Source: Acidobacteriaceae bacterium (GTDB lineage: Bacteria; Acidobacteriota; Terriglobia; Terriglobales; Acidobacteriaceae). From it: a DNA stretch of 38,409 nucleotides. Of the stretch, positions 26,823 through 34,790 are shown one piece after another. Below the pieces are notes generated by a model. The model saw nothing but the letters and a program-made list of their open reading frames with translations, searched no databases and was not told the DNA's origin. Location: positions 1-38,409 of the forward strand of contig JANWJB010000060.1 in assembly GCA_025449575.1 (NCBI GenBank). The letters are read 5' to 3'. A program made the position numbers and the translations under genes. The stretch's first letter is position 1; every line of letters begins with the position of its first letter.

Positions 26823-28679
26823 ATGGCAGACGTCCTTAATCCTGAACGAATCGAGAGCACACCTCTGAGCAGCCAACTGGAAACCTCAACGCTGGAAGCA
26901 GCGACGGAGCACGCCGAGCCGTCCCACGATCTCACCCCTAACCCGCAGCCGGAGAACACGCCAGTCGAATCCCCGTCAACCGCGGAGGAAACCGATTTCA
27001 GCGGCATGGACGATTTTGCCGCGGCGCTTGAGTCCTTCGACCGGGAGCAAGCGGCCGAGGCTGCGACAGTGACCTATGACGACAACATCGTCACCGGCAC
27101 GGTCGTTAAGCTGACCGACAAGCATGTGGTGGTCGATGTGGGGCTCAAGTCCGAGGGGTTGATTCCCATCGAGCAGGTGGTGGACCACAACGGGCAACCG
27201 AAGCTGAAGCCGGGCGACTCGGTCGAAGTGGTCGTGGAGCGCGAGGAGTCCGAGGGCGGCTATCTGCTCAGCTACGACAAGGCGCAGCGCCACCGGGTGT
27301 GGGACAGTATTGAGCGCGCGGCCAATGAGAAGATGCCCGTGGTGGGCACGGTTTTGGGGCGCGTGAAGGGCGGCGTCACCATCGACATCGGCATCAAGGC
27401 CTTCTTGCCTGGCTCCCAGCTTGAAATACGCCCGGTTCGTAACCTCGACAGCTACATCGGCCAGCAAATTGAAGTTCGCGTCATCAAGCTGAACAAGAAG
27501 CGCGGCAATGTGGTCGTCTCACGCAAGGAGCTGCTGGAGGAAGAGCAGACGGCCAAGCGCGGCGAAACCCTCGAACACCTGGAAGAGGGAGCGGTGCTCA
27601 CCGGGACGGTCAAGAACCTTACCGACTACGGCGCCTTTGTCGACTTGGGCGGAATTGACGGCCTGCTCCATATCACCGATATGTCGTGGGGCCGCCTTAC
27701 CCACCCCCGCGATCTCGTCAACGTCGGCGATGAAATTCAGGTTAAGGTGCTCAAGTTTGACCGTGAGAAGCAGCGCGTCTCGCTCGGCTTCAAGCAGCTC
27801 ACCCCCGATCCCTGGCTCGATGCCGTGGAGCGCTACCCCGCCGGAGCACGGGTTCGCGGCCGCGTGCTTAGCGTCACTGACTACGGCGCTTTTATAGAGC
27901 TGGAGCAGGGCATTGAGGGGCTGGTCCACGTTTCGGAGATGACCTGGTCCAAGCGGATGAAGCATCCCTCCAAGCTGGTCAAGCCCGGTGATGAAGTGGA
28001 TACCGTGGTCCTCAGCGTGAATCCCAGCGATCGCCGCATCTCGCTCGGCATGAAGCAGCTTCTCGAAAACCCATGGGAGAATCTCTCCGAGCGTTATCCG
28101 GCGGGAGCCGTGGTCGAAGGCCGGGTACGCAATCTCACCGACTTCGGAGCCTTCATCGAAATTGAAGATGGCATCGACGGTCTGGTTCATGTCAGCAATC
28201 TGAGCTGGACGAAGCGCGTCAAGCATCCTTCCGAAGTCCTCAAGAAGGGCGAGAAGGTACGCGCTGTGGTCCTCGGCGTTGAAGCGGAGAGCCGCCGTCT
28301 TTCCCTCGGCATCAAGCAGTTGCAGCCCGACGTTTGGGAGAGCTTCTTTGCCCAGCATCGAGTAGGCGACGTTGTGCGCGGCAAGGTGCTGCGGACCGCG
28401 CAGTTTGGCGCTTTTGTGGAGATTGCCGAAGGGGTGGAAGGGCTTTGCCACGTCTCGGAGGCTGCCGATCCCTCCGGCGCTCCCCTCAAGCTCGAAGCCG
28501 GCCAGGAGCACGATTTCAAGATTATCAAGATGAACCAGGACGAGAAGAAGGTCGGTCTCAGCATCCGCGCCGTGGGTGAAGAAGCCAGCCGCGCCGACGT
28601 GGAAGCCTACAAGCAGCCCGTCTCCAGCTCGACCACGACCCTCGGCGATCTGGTGAACTGGAAGCGCTCTGAGCAGTAG
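26823..28679 (+). CDS. rpsA: 30S ribosomal protein S1
   Basis: A 618-residue S1 protein that binds mRNA and helps load it on the 30S subunit. Six S1 (OB-fold) domains follow one another: two divergent ones (IVTGTVVKLTDKHVVVDVG; VVGTVLGRVKGGVTIDIG) and four typical ones with G-V/F-DYGAF-V/I-...GLLHI/GLVHVSE cores. An acidic, Pro/Thr/Ser-rich N-terminal extension of about 65 residues precedes domain 1, making it longer than E. coli S1. The ATG at 26823 has GGAAG just upstream; an in-frame extension to 26574 reads as basic, low-quality sequence inside the leader and is rejected. A single-gene transcript with a strong promoter and terminator. Confidence 0.96.
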   Translation: MADVLNPERIESTPLSSQLETSTLEAATEHAEPSHDLTPNPQPENTPVESPSTAEETDFSGMDDFAAALESFDREQAAEAATVTYDDNIVTGTVVKLTDKHVVVDVGLKSEGLIPIEQVVDHNGQPKLKPGDSVEVVVEREESEGGYLLSYDKAQRHRVWDSIERAANEKMPVVGTVLGRVKGGVTIDIGIKAFLPGSQLEIRPVRNLDSYIGQQIEVRVIKLNKKRGNVVVSRKELLEEEQTAKRGETLEHLEEGAVLTGTVKNLTDYGAFVDLGGIDGLLHITDMSWGRLTHPRDLVNVGDEIQVKVLKFDREKQRVSLGFKQLTPDPWLDAVERYPAGARVRGRVLSVTDYGAFIELEQGIEGLVHVSEMTWSKRMKHPSKLVKPGDEVDTVVLSVNPSDRRISLGMKQLLENPWENLSERYPAGAVVEGRVRNLTDFGAFIEIEDGIDGLVHVSNLSWTKRVKHPSEVLKKGEKVRAVVLGVEAESRRLSLGIKQLQPDVWESFFAQHRVGDVVRGKVLRTAQFGAFVEIAEGVEGLCHVSEAADPSGAPLKLEAGQEHDFKIIKMNQDEKKVGLSIRAVGEEASRADVEAYKQPVSSSTTTLGDLVNWKRSEQ

Positions 28680-28717
28680 CTCAACCGCCTTGCTTTCCTG
28701 GGAAGCTGGAACATCGT

Positions 28718-28749
28718 AAAAATCCGCCGTTCATCGGCGGATTTTTTTT
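28718..28749 (+). terminator. Rho-independent terminator of rpsA
   Basis: AAAAATCCGCCG, loop TTCAT, CGGCGGATTTTTTTT: a 12-bp stem with an eight-T tail, 38 bp after the rpsA stop. The convergent sugar-kinase gene ends beyond it, and the A-run could serve the opposite strand. Confidence 0.9.
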
Positions 28750-28862
28750 GCCTCCTGCAGCTTCGGGCAGCGAGCGCCAATATCGCTCTCCGGCTTTCAG
28801 GAGCCGCGAGGATCGCTTTCCCCGCTCCTTTCAGAAAGCTGCGGCGCTCCAAGCGAGGACCG

Positions 28863-29804
28863 TCATAAAATGTTTGCCTTTTCCGGCGCGACGCCGTTGC
28901 GAGCCCGCCATAGCGCGCCGGCAACCGGGTCCACCGGAGCCGGCATGATTTCAAGCTTGAGCTCCGGCTGTTGCAGCGCTTTGATCGTGGCTTCGCGAAA
29001 TGGACCGTCGGAGGTGAGTACACTGCCGGCGAAGGCCACGCGGAGCACAGACGCATCCCCACCCTCGCGCAACTTTCGCGTCACCAGGTGCGCCAAACGC
29101 GCCAACTCTTCTCCCGCGCGGCGGGCCGTCTCGATCGCGACCGCATCTCCGGCCTGGGCGCAGGCGGCAACCACAGGAGCCAGTTCGGAGAAGGATGGCG
29201 GAGAAGCCGCATTCGCTCTCTCCACCAGTTGCTCTAATTGATCCGCTCCGCGCAGGCCCCAGCAATCTGCCGCGGCTTCCAACAGGCGCGACGGATGGCC
29301 TTCGTCCCGCGCGCGCAGCGCCTTTCGGACTGCCTCCTGGCCAATCCAGTGGCCGGAGCCCTCATCGCCTAAATGCGGTCCCCACCCGCCGGCGCTCGCC
29401 ATCTGACCATTCACCCCGCGGCCGATCGCGTTGGAGCCGGTACCGGATACCACCAGCACGCCCGGGCCGCCCCCGAACGCCGCGTCGAGCGCAATCTCTT
29501 CGTCGCCGCACAGCAGCAGCTCGCCGGAGGCAAACAGCGGTAGTGTGCTGCGTATCCAGGCGGCGACGCGTGGCGTTCTTACCCCGGCAATGCCAACGCA
29601 GATTCTCTCCAGCGATCGCAGATCGACTGCCGAGCCGGCGGAGAGCTCCGCGAGCAGCGAGCGCAGGTGCTCACGCGCAATCTCGGGATCGGTTCGGAGT
29701 ACCTTGATCGCTCCCCCCGAGGCTCGCGCCAACTCGCGTTCGCCATCGCCAATTGCGCCAATCGTTTTTGTGCCGCCGGCGTCGAGCGCCAAAAAATATT
29801 GCAT
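28863..29804 (-). CDS. BadF/BadG-type ATPase, probable N-acetylglucosamine kinase
   Basis: A 313-residue protein of the ASKHA (sugar kinase/actin) fold. DAGGTKT (8-14) is the phosphate-1 loop, VVSGTGSNAIGRG the phosphate-2 loop and VAFAGSVLTSDGP the adenosine motif, with GWGPHLGDEGSGHWIGQEA typical of the BadF/BadG/BcrA group that includes N-acetylglucosamine kinase. It lacks the Cys residues of the 2-hydroxyacyl-CoA dehydratase activators, which favours the amino-sugar kinase reading. The probable role is recycling of GlcNAc from cell wall or chitin into GlcNAc-6-phosphate. Single gene, converging on rpsA; the SDR gene starts 127 bp away in the opposite direction. Confidence 0.82.
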   Translation of the reverse strand: MQYFLALDAGGTKTIGAIGDGERELARASGGAIKVLRTDPEIAREHLRSLLAELSAGSAVDLRSLERICVGIAGVRTPRVAAWIRSTLPLFASGELLLCGDEEIALDAAFGGGPGVLVVSGTGSNAIGRGVNGQMASAGGWGPHLGDEGSGHWIGQEAVRKALRARDEGHPSRLLEAAADCWGLRGADQLEQLVERANAASPPSFSELAPVVAACAQAGDAVAIETARRAGEELARLAHLVTRKLREGGDASVLRVAFAGSVLTSDGPFREATIKALQQPELKLEIMPAPVDPVAGALWRARNGVAPEKANIL

Positions 29805-29930
29805 GGATGGTCTTCTGCGCCCGGGGGAGCCGGGTCGTTCCGATTCTAGTTTGTTTCCGGCAGGCCACGCGATGGAGCGGAGGCGGACTCAAAAAAGCAG
29901 CGGGGCCGCCGAGCCTTCTATACTCGTGCC

Positions 29931-30719
29931 ATGGAAACCGGATTGCGCAACCGACTTGCCGTCGTCGCCGCTTCGAGCCAGGGAATTGGGCGCGCCGCGG
30001 CCCTTGCCTTTGCCGCTGAAGGCGCCAACCTCGCTTTGTGCGCCCGCAATCGGCAGACGCTGGACCACGTCGCCCAAGAGGCGCGGCAGAAGCATGCAGT
30101 GGAGGTCTACGCGGAAGTTCTGGATGTTGGCGACGACTCTGGCGTCCGGCAGTTCATTCACCAAGCCAACACCCATTTCGGCCGTATCGACATCTGCGTC
30201 ACCAATGCCGGAGGGCCCCCGGCGAAGCCGTTTTCCGAAACCACCATGGAGGACTGGGACCGCGCCTACGAGTTGAACCTGCGCAGCATTATCTCCTTCG
30301 CTCACGCCGTTCTGCCCCTGATGGAGCTGAGGCGCTGGGGAAGATTCATCACCCTGACTTCCATCTCGGTAAAGCAGCCGGTTCCGGAGCTTGTTTTGTC
30401 CAATTCCATCCGCACCGGCGTGCTGGGCTTGGTGCGCTCGCTGGCCGGCCAGTATGGCCCGCAGAATATTACCGTGAACAACGTTGCGCCCGGCTTTACG
30501 GCTACTGCCCGCATCGCGGATATCGCGCGAAGGCGCGCGGCGGAGGCTGGCGTTACTCCGGAGAGCTTTATGGCGGAGATGGCCAGGGATATCCCGCTGC
30601 GGCGGATCGCCAAGCCGGAAGAGGTTGCCGACGCCATTGTGTGGCTGGCCTCCGAGCGCGCCTCCTATATCACCGGACAGACGATTCTGGTCGATGGCGG
30701 CTCCTATCGCGGGATCTGA
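29931..30719 (+). CDS. SDR-family oxidoreductase-like protein with altered active site
   Basis: A 262-residue short-chain dehydrogenase/reductase fold. The dinucleotide loop is AASSQGIGRA (13-22; the first Gly of TGxxxGIG is replaced), NAGG is present at 92-95, and the C-terminal YITGQTILVDGG is typical. The catalytic YxxxK is missing: the aligned stretch reads SNSIR (157-161), so Tyr is Ser and Lys is Arg. This fits the 3-oxoacyl-ACP-reductase-like SDR subgroup known to lack the standard motif and tetrad. Activity is therefore unclear. The ATG at 29931 lies close to the divergent kinase gene; no strong ribosome-binding site is visible. Confidence 0.85.
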   Translation: METGLRNRLAVVAASSQGIGRAAALAFAAEGANLALCARNRQTLDHVAQEARQKHAVEVYAEVLDVGDDSGVRQFIHQANTHFGRIDICVTNAGGPPAKPFSETTMEDWDRAYELNLRSIISFAHAVLPLMELRRWGRFITLTSISVKQPVPELVLSNSIRTGVLGLVRSLAGQYGPQNITVNNVAPGFTATARIADIARRRAAEAGVTPESFMAEMARDIPLRRIAKPEEVADAIVWLASERASYITGQTILVDGGSYRGI

Positions 30720-30781
30720 GCGCCGTACCAAATACCTGCAGGTGCTCAGAATATTTTGAGTTTCTTTTTCCCAGGAATCTA

Positions 30782-30803
30782 AGCCACTCCGCGAGGAATG
30801 GCT
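30782..30803. other. Hairpin downstream of the SDR gene
   Basis: AGCCACTCC (30782-30790) and GGAATGGCT (30795-30803) pair with one G-T/A-C type mismatch around a GCGA tetraloop of the stable GNRA class. The following bases (ATCTATAT) are AT-rich but not a T-run. It may end or protect the SDR transcript. Confidence 0.35.
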
Positions 30804-30861
30804 ATCTATATAGGCGCATTCGCATTTACTCTGTCAAGAGCCGATTGTCTTCTAAGACATG

Positions 30862-30887
30862 AAAAAAGGCGCCGGAGGGCGCCTTCT
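30862..30887 (-). terminator. Rho-independent terminator of the porin gene
   Basis: Read on the minus strand: AAGGCGCC, loop CTCC, GGCGCCTT followed by TTTT, 27 bp after the porin stop. An 8-bp perfect stem with a T-tail, supporting single-gene transcription of the porin. Confidence 0.8.
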
Positions 30888-30913
30888 TCAATGGCAGGTT
30901 GCCGCCGGTCCGC

Positions 30914-32710
30914 CTACGGCAGGTAATAGCGGAACGATGTCCAGAACATATTATTGGTTGACTGCGGAGTGGCTCCAATACCCGACCAGATGTTGCGCTG
31001 GAAGTAGGCGTACTGAAATCCCTGGCGCAGCCGTCCCTTCGATCCGCTGTAGAAGTTGAACCAGTAGCCGGCCGTAAATTCCTGCACGTCTTTCGTGTCG
31101 GCGGTGCAGTTGGGTTGCGAAGAGGGCGTATACCCGGTGTTGCCGCTCCCCGGAGCCGGTTCGGTGTCGCAGCCGGTCTCTACGTTGAAGGGCGATCCAT
31201 AGCCTACCGCTTTCCCCGGCGCGGAGATAAAGTACCTGCGCCCGGCATAATCGCCTCCGTAGTTGGCGTAGAGATCCAGACGAGGCGTGACGTGGAACTC
31301 CAGGGTGCTGAGCGCGGAGAAACCGCGGACCAGTGCCAGTTGCCCGGCGGGATTTACCGTGGTGTCGGCGATCCCGCTGCTCCCGTAACGGCCGATACCG
31401 TCTCCCCACAATCCCTTCAGGCCGACATCGAGATGTTTGTGCAGCGTGGGAACACGCAGGCTGCCGCCGATCCCTCCGCCGGTAGTGATGTTGTTGTAGG
31501 CTCCCGCGGAGGATGGCGTAGACGAGGTGTCGTTGGGATAAACGCGTTCCCGGAAGAAGCGCCCAATGCCGAAGATCTCATAATGCCCCCAGCCGGGTTC
31601 CAGAGCGAGTTTCGCGACAAAATCGGGGGCCACGTTGGAGGCGTAGCTTGCAGTGGAGTTGAAGAGGCCTCCTCCCGTGCCCGACTGTCCCACCAGGAAG
31701 TTGTCGGGCAGGTTGTGGCCGGCGACACTCGGAATCTGGGCATTCTCCACTGACGCTGCCAGCGAGAGCTTGCTGCCAAAATCCTTGCTCACGCGAAAGC
31801 CATACTGCCGCGCCCAAACAAAGCCCGCCGTGTACTGCGGATCGATCACGGAGGGAAGGATCTCGCTTTTGTTCTGCGTCAACTTGGTGGTTTCCGTCGC
31901 CAAAGACCACATCTGGCCGCCCGTAAAGGTCATGCTGCCCCAGTGCGCTTGAGCCCAGAGCTGGCGCTGGCGCAGTGTGTAGCTGTTGCTCTGGTTGTTG
32001 TTGGAGGTGATGCCGGAGCTCAGCCAGTCCGCCTCATAATATCCTTGCAGCGTGAGGTGGTCGCTTACTTTGCCTATGGCATCGAGCGCTATGCGAGACT
32101 GACGGCCCGACCCGTAGAACTCTGAATAATGGCCCTGGGGCGCGTCGTTGAGCGGGATGCCGGTAAAGGCGGTGTTGAGTCCGCCGCCGGTCGCCCGCTG
32201 CCGGTACACGGTTTCCGCTGCCAGAAAGCTGCCGGCGGGCGAGAGCGTAATGCCCTTGTAGTGAATGACGTCGGGATTGGCAGCCTCCTTTTGAATCTTG
32301 GCTTGCTCTGCCGGAATCATCGTTGCCAGGGACGCGTTGGTGGTCTGCAGATCGGTGACGGTCCCCTTGAGATTGGCGAGAGTTTGACGGCTCGCATTGG
32401 AGGCTGCAGCCTGCTGCGCGTTCTCTTCCTTCGCCTCGTTGGCCGCCGCCTGGGCATCCGCCGCTGCCTGTTTCGCCTGCTGCAGTTGCCGATCTCGATC
32501 GGCGAGCTGTTGCCTTAGTTCCTGGATCTGGCCCTCGAGATCCCCCCGCAGAGCCTCTATCTGGCTGGCGACAGAGGGTTCTCTAGAAGCCGTGCGCGCC
32601 TGAGTTTGTTTGTTCCGCGCCGATTTTCTGGCGGACCTCGTTTGGGCATGCGCGCCAGTCATTGCCGAGATAAGCACCAGCGCCGCCAGCGTCTCAAAAC
32701 AATATTTCAT
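30914..32710 (-). CDS. Outer-membrane porin with N-terminal coiled coil (DcaP-like)
   Basis: A 598-residue outer-membrane protein. A Sec signal (cleavage near AHA, residue 22) and a basic stretch precede a coiled coil at about 47-128, rich in Gln, Ala, Glu and Leu (IEALRGDLEGQIQELRQQL). The remainder alternates short hydrophobic-aromatic strands and Gly/Asn/Ser-rich loops typical of a 16-strand-type barrel, and it ends in an aromatic strand (MFWTSFRYYLP). Trimeric porins with a periplasmic coiled coil (DcaP group) are known from Acinetobacter; assignment here is by architecture. Substrates are unknown, possibly small organic acids or sugars. The ATG at 32710 has a GAGAGG box. It has its own terminator, a -10-like box and a palindrome upstream. 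Confidence 0.8.
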   Translation of the reverse strand: MKYCFETLAALVLISAMTGAHAQTRSARKSARNKQTQARTASREPSVASQIEALRGDLEGQIQELRQQLADRDRQLQQAKQAAADAQAAANEAKEENAQQAAASNASRQTLANLKGTVTDLQTTNASLATMIPAEQAKIQKEAANPDVIHYKGITLSPAGSFLAAETVYRQRATGGGLNTAFTGIPLNDAPQGHYSEFYGSGRQSRIALDAIGKVSDHLTLQGYYEADWLSSGITSNNNQSNSYTLRQRQLWAQAHWGSMTFTGGQMWSLATETTKLTQNKSEILPSVIDPQYTAGFVWARQYGFRVSKDFGSKLSLAASVENAQIPSVAGHNLPDNFLVGQSGTGGGLFNSTASYASNVAPDFVAKLALEPGWGHYEIFGIGRFFRERVYPNDTSSTPSSAGAYNNITTGGGIGGSLRVPTLHKHLDVGLKGLWGDGIGRYGSSGIADTTVNPAGQLALVRGFSALSTLEFHVTPRLDLYANYGGDYAGRRYFISAPGKAVGYGSPFNVETGCDTEPAPGSGNTGYTPSSQPNCTADTKDVQEFTAGYWFNFYSGSKGRLRQGFQYAYFQRNIWSGIGATPQSTNNMFWTSFRYYLP

Positions 32711-32727
32711 AAGCCTCTCTTTGCCAG

Positions 32728-32789
32728 GCCTTTCCTCTTTGTCCGGGAGGAAGGCGAAAGCCTTATAGAATTGGGTTACCTGGCAGGTA
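32728..32789 (-). promoter_or_regulatory. Porin promoter region: -10 box, operator-like palindrome and leader hairpin
   Basis: On the minus strand TATAAG (32762-32767) can serve as the -10 box. A perfect palindrome with one central base, TACCTGGCAGGTA (32777-32789), covers the place of the -35, which itself does not match the consensus. The transcript, starting near 32755, would begin with a hairpin (GCCTTCCTC...GAGGAAAGGC, about 32728-32755) before the ribosome-binding site. Together these suggest regulated porin expression. Confidence 0.4.
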
Positions 32790-33028
32790 GCTTCCCAGGG
32801 GCATGTAAAAGGTTGAAGAATCTAAAGTGAATAACCGGAGAATGCGCTGTTGGCCGCCCTATAAGGGGGACATTTCGGAGCCAAGCCTGGATGTAACTTT
32901 GTTCGTCCGAAAGCGTCTCAAAAGTAAATCGGCGCAATCCATCCGGCTGCGCTGAGCGTAACCGGAGTGAGAGCAGTGCAAGAGAGTCGGATCTGCCGCT
33001 GAGCAGCGACTGGAGAGGGCCACTTCTT
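32790..33028. other. Rest of the divergent porin/msrP spacer
   Basis: About 240 bases with no supported gene. A TATAAG hexamer at 32860-32865 on the plus strand might be an msrP -10 box, but no -35 is seen at a normal distance. Confidence 0.3.
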
Positions 33029-34000
33029 ATGTTGATCAAGAAAGCTGCGGACATTCCGTCTTCGGAGATCACCCCTCAATCCGCCTATCTCAATCGTCGC
33101 ACGTTCATGCGCGGCGCGGCTGCCATGGGCATTCTGGGCCTGGGGGGCGATGGAATTTCCAAGCTCGTTGCTCCGCGCCGCACGGTGGCCGCCGACAGCA
33201 AACTCACTACCGTTCCCAGCCCCCTTTCCGACAAGGGAGAAACAGTCACTCCTTTCCAGGACGTCACTAGCTACAATAACTTTTACGAATTTGGCGTGGA
33301 GAAGGGCGATCCGTTGCACAATGCCTGGCGGATGAAGACGCGGCCCTGGACGGTGACCGTCGATGGACTGGTGAAAGCTAAAAAGACTGCCGGCATCGAC
33401 GACCTCCTGAAGTACCGGCCATTGGAGGAGCGGATCTATCGCCACCGCTGCGTGGAGGCGTGGAGCATGGTGATTCCCTGGGTGGGCTATTCGCTCTCGG
33501 AGTTCATCAATTGGGCCGAACCGCTGCCTTCAGCGAAATATATCCAGTTCCTGACCCTGGAAGATACCAAGACCATGCCGGGGCTCTACCAGATCAATTT
33601 GAACTGGCCCTACTCGGAGGGGCTGCGCATGGACGAGGCGATGCATCCGCTCGCGCTGCTTACCTTCGGCATGTATGGCCAGGTGTTGCCCAATCAGGAT
33701 GGCGCGCCCGTGCGCGTTGTCGTTCCCTGGAAGTATGGGTTTAAATCCGCCAAATCCATCGTGCATGTGCGCTTCACCGCCAAGCAGCCGCACACTGCTT
33801 GGAACGACGAAGCTCCACAGGAATATGGCTTCTATTCCAATGTGAATCCCGACGTCGATCGCACGCCTTGGAGCCAGAAGACCGAGCGGAGAATTGGCCT
33901 GCCGTTTTGGAAGGCTACGCAACCCTCGCAAATGTTTAACGGCTATGGCGACCAGGTGGCCCAACTCTACGCCGGCATGGACCTGAAGAAATTCTTCTAG
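33029..34000 (+). CDS. msrP: Periplasmic methionine-sulfoxide reductase, molybdopterin subunit
   Basis: A 323-residue MsrP (YedY) protein that repairs oxidised methionines in periplasmic proteins with electrons from the quinone pool passed on by MsrQ. A Tat signal (LNRRTFMRGAAAMG, 21-34) exports it folded with its Mo-molybdopterin. YNNFYEFGVEKGDP and RPWTVTVDG are typical, and Cys141 in YRHRCVEAWSMVIPW is the Mo ligand. VVPWKYGFKSAKSIVHVRF is the C-terminal signature. A GGAGAGGG box precedes the ATG. msrQ follows in the same reading frame after a single TAG stop (33998-34000). Confidence 0.95.
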   Translation: MLIKKAADIPSSEITPQSAYLNRRTFMRGAAAMGILGLGGDGISKLVAPRRTVAADSKLTTVPSPLSDKGETVTPFQDVTSYNNFYEFGVEKGDPLHNAWRMKTRPWTVTVDGLVKAKKTAGIDDLLKYRPLEERIYRHRCVEAWSMVIPWVGYSLSEFINWAEPLPSAKYIQFLTLEDTKTMPGLYQINLNWPYSEGLRMDEAMHPLALLTFGMYGQVLPNQDGAPVRVVVPWKYGFKSAKSIVHVRFTAKQPHTAWNDEAPQEYGFYSNVNPDVDRTPWSQKTERRIGLPFWKATQPSQMFNGYGDQVAQLYAGMDLKKFF

Positions 34001-34150
34001 ACCACCTGCGGAACCCGAATCGGCGGAGCATTTGCGACCGCCCTGCTAGACGGGCTGGCCGCGGCGGAGGCCGTTACGGATTCCAACACTCAGACATTTG
34101 CCGTTGAAGCCCCAACGCTGGGGCCGGGCCGCCGCACGGGCGGCCTGCGC

Positions 34151-34780
34151 TTGACGCCGCAACGGCTCCTCTCCTTGCTGAAGGGAGTGGTCTTTCTCGT
34201 CTGCCTGTTGCCGCTGGGTCTGCTGGTTCTGCACGGTTTCCAAAATAACCTGGGTCCCGATCCGATCGTCACGATCACCCATGGCACCGGCTTTGCCACC
34301 CTGCGCCTGCTGGTGATCACCCTGGCGATCTCCCCCGTCCGCCATTTGTGGGTGCGGCTCTCCTGGCTGATCCGCTTTCGGCGCATGCTCGGCCTCTTCG
34401 CCTTTTTCTATGGCTGCCTGCATTTGCTGACCTATGTGTGGCTCTTCTCCGGCTTTCATCTATCCACCATGATCGCCGACATCACCAAGCGCCGCTTTAT
34501 CATGGTGGGATTCACGGCGTGGATTCTGATGCTTCCTCTGGCCCTTACCTCAACCAAGTGGGCGATCAAAAAACTGGGCGGAAAACGCTGGCGCGCTCTG
34601 CACCGGCTGATTTACATCTCCGCGATCTGCGGCGTGATCCACTACTGGTGGATCGTCAAGCCTGGCGTGCGCACGCCGATGAAGATCACGGTTGTACTGG
34701 CCGTGCTGCTTGCCGCGCGGCCGGCCTGGGCGCTGCTGCAGGCGCGCCGAAGCGGCGCTCGGGCCCCGGAGCGGGCCTGA
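34151..34780 (+). CDS. msrQ: Heme-binding membrane subunit of methionine-sulfoxide reductase
   Basis: A ferric-reductase-like heme b membrane protein of about 209 residues that carries electrons from quinones or flavin to MsrP. Six hydrophobic segments are visible. Likely heme ligands are His91 (GCLHLLTYVW), His151 (ALHRLIY) and His164 (GVIHYWW); HGTGFATLRLLVITLAISPVRHL is a family block. No ATG or GTG starts it: the TTG at 34151 with a weak GGGCGG box is used here. The same frame is open back to the msrP stop (50 codons from 34001), so the true start, or read-through of TAG, is uncertain. The 3' end lies 10 bp from the convergent PIG-L gene. Confidence 0.85.
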   Translation: MTPQRLLSLLKGVVFLVCLLPLGLLVLHGFQNNLGPDPIVTITHGTGFATLRLLVITLAISPVRHLWVRLSWLIRFRRMLGLFAFFYGCLHLLTYVWLFSGFHLSTMIADITKRRFIMVGFTAWILMLPLALTSTKWAIKKLGGKRWRALHRLIYISAICGVIHYWWIVKPGVRTPMKITVVLAVLLAARPAWALLQARRSGARAPERA

Positions 34781-34790
34781 GAAAGTCTCT

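Noticed and set aside
34046-34459. Gln/Glu/Ala-rich open frame antisense to msrQ
   Set aside because: It is a shadow of the membrane-protein coding frame, has no ribosome-binding site and no known domain.
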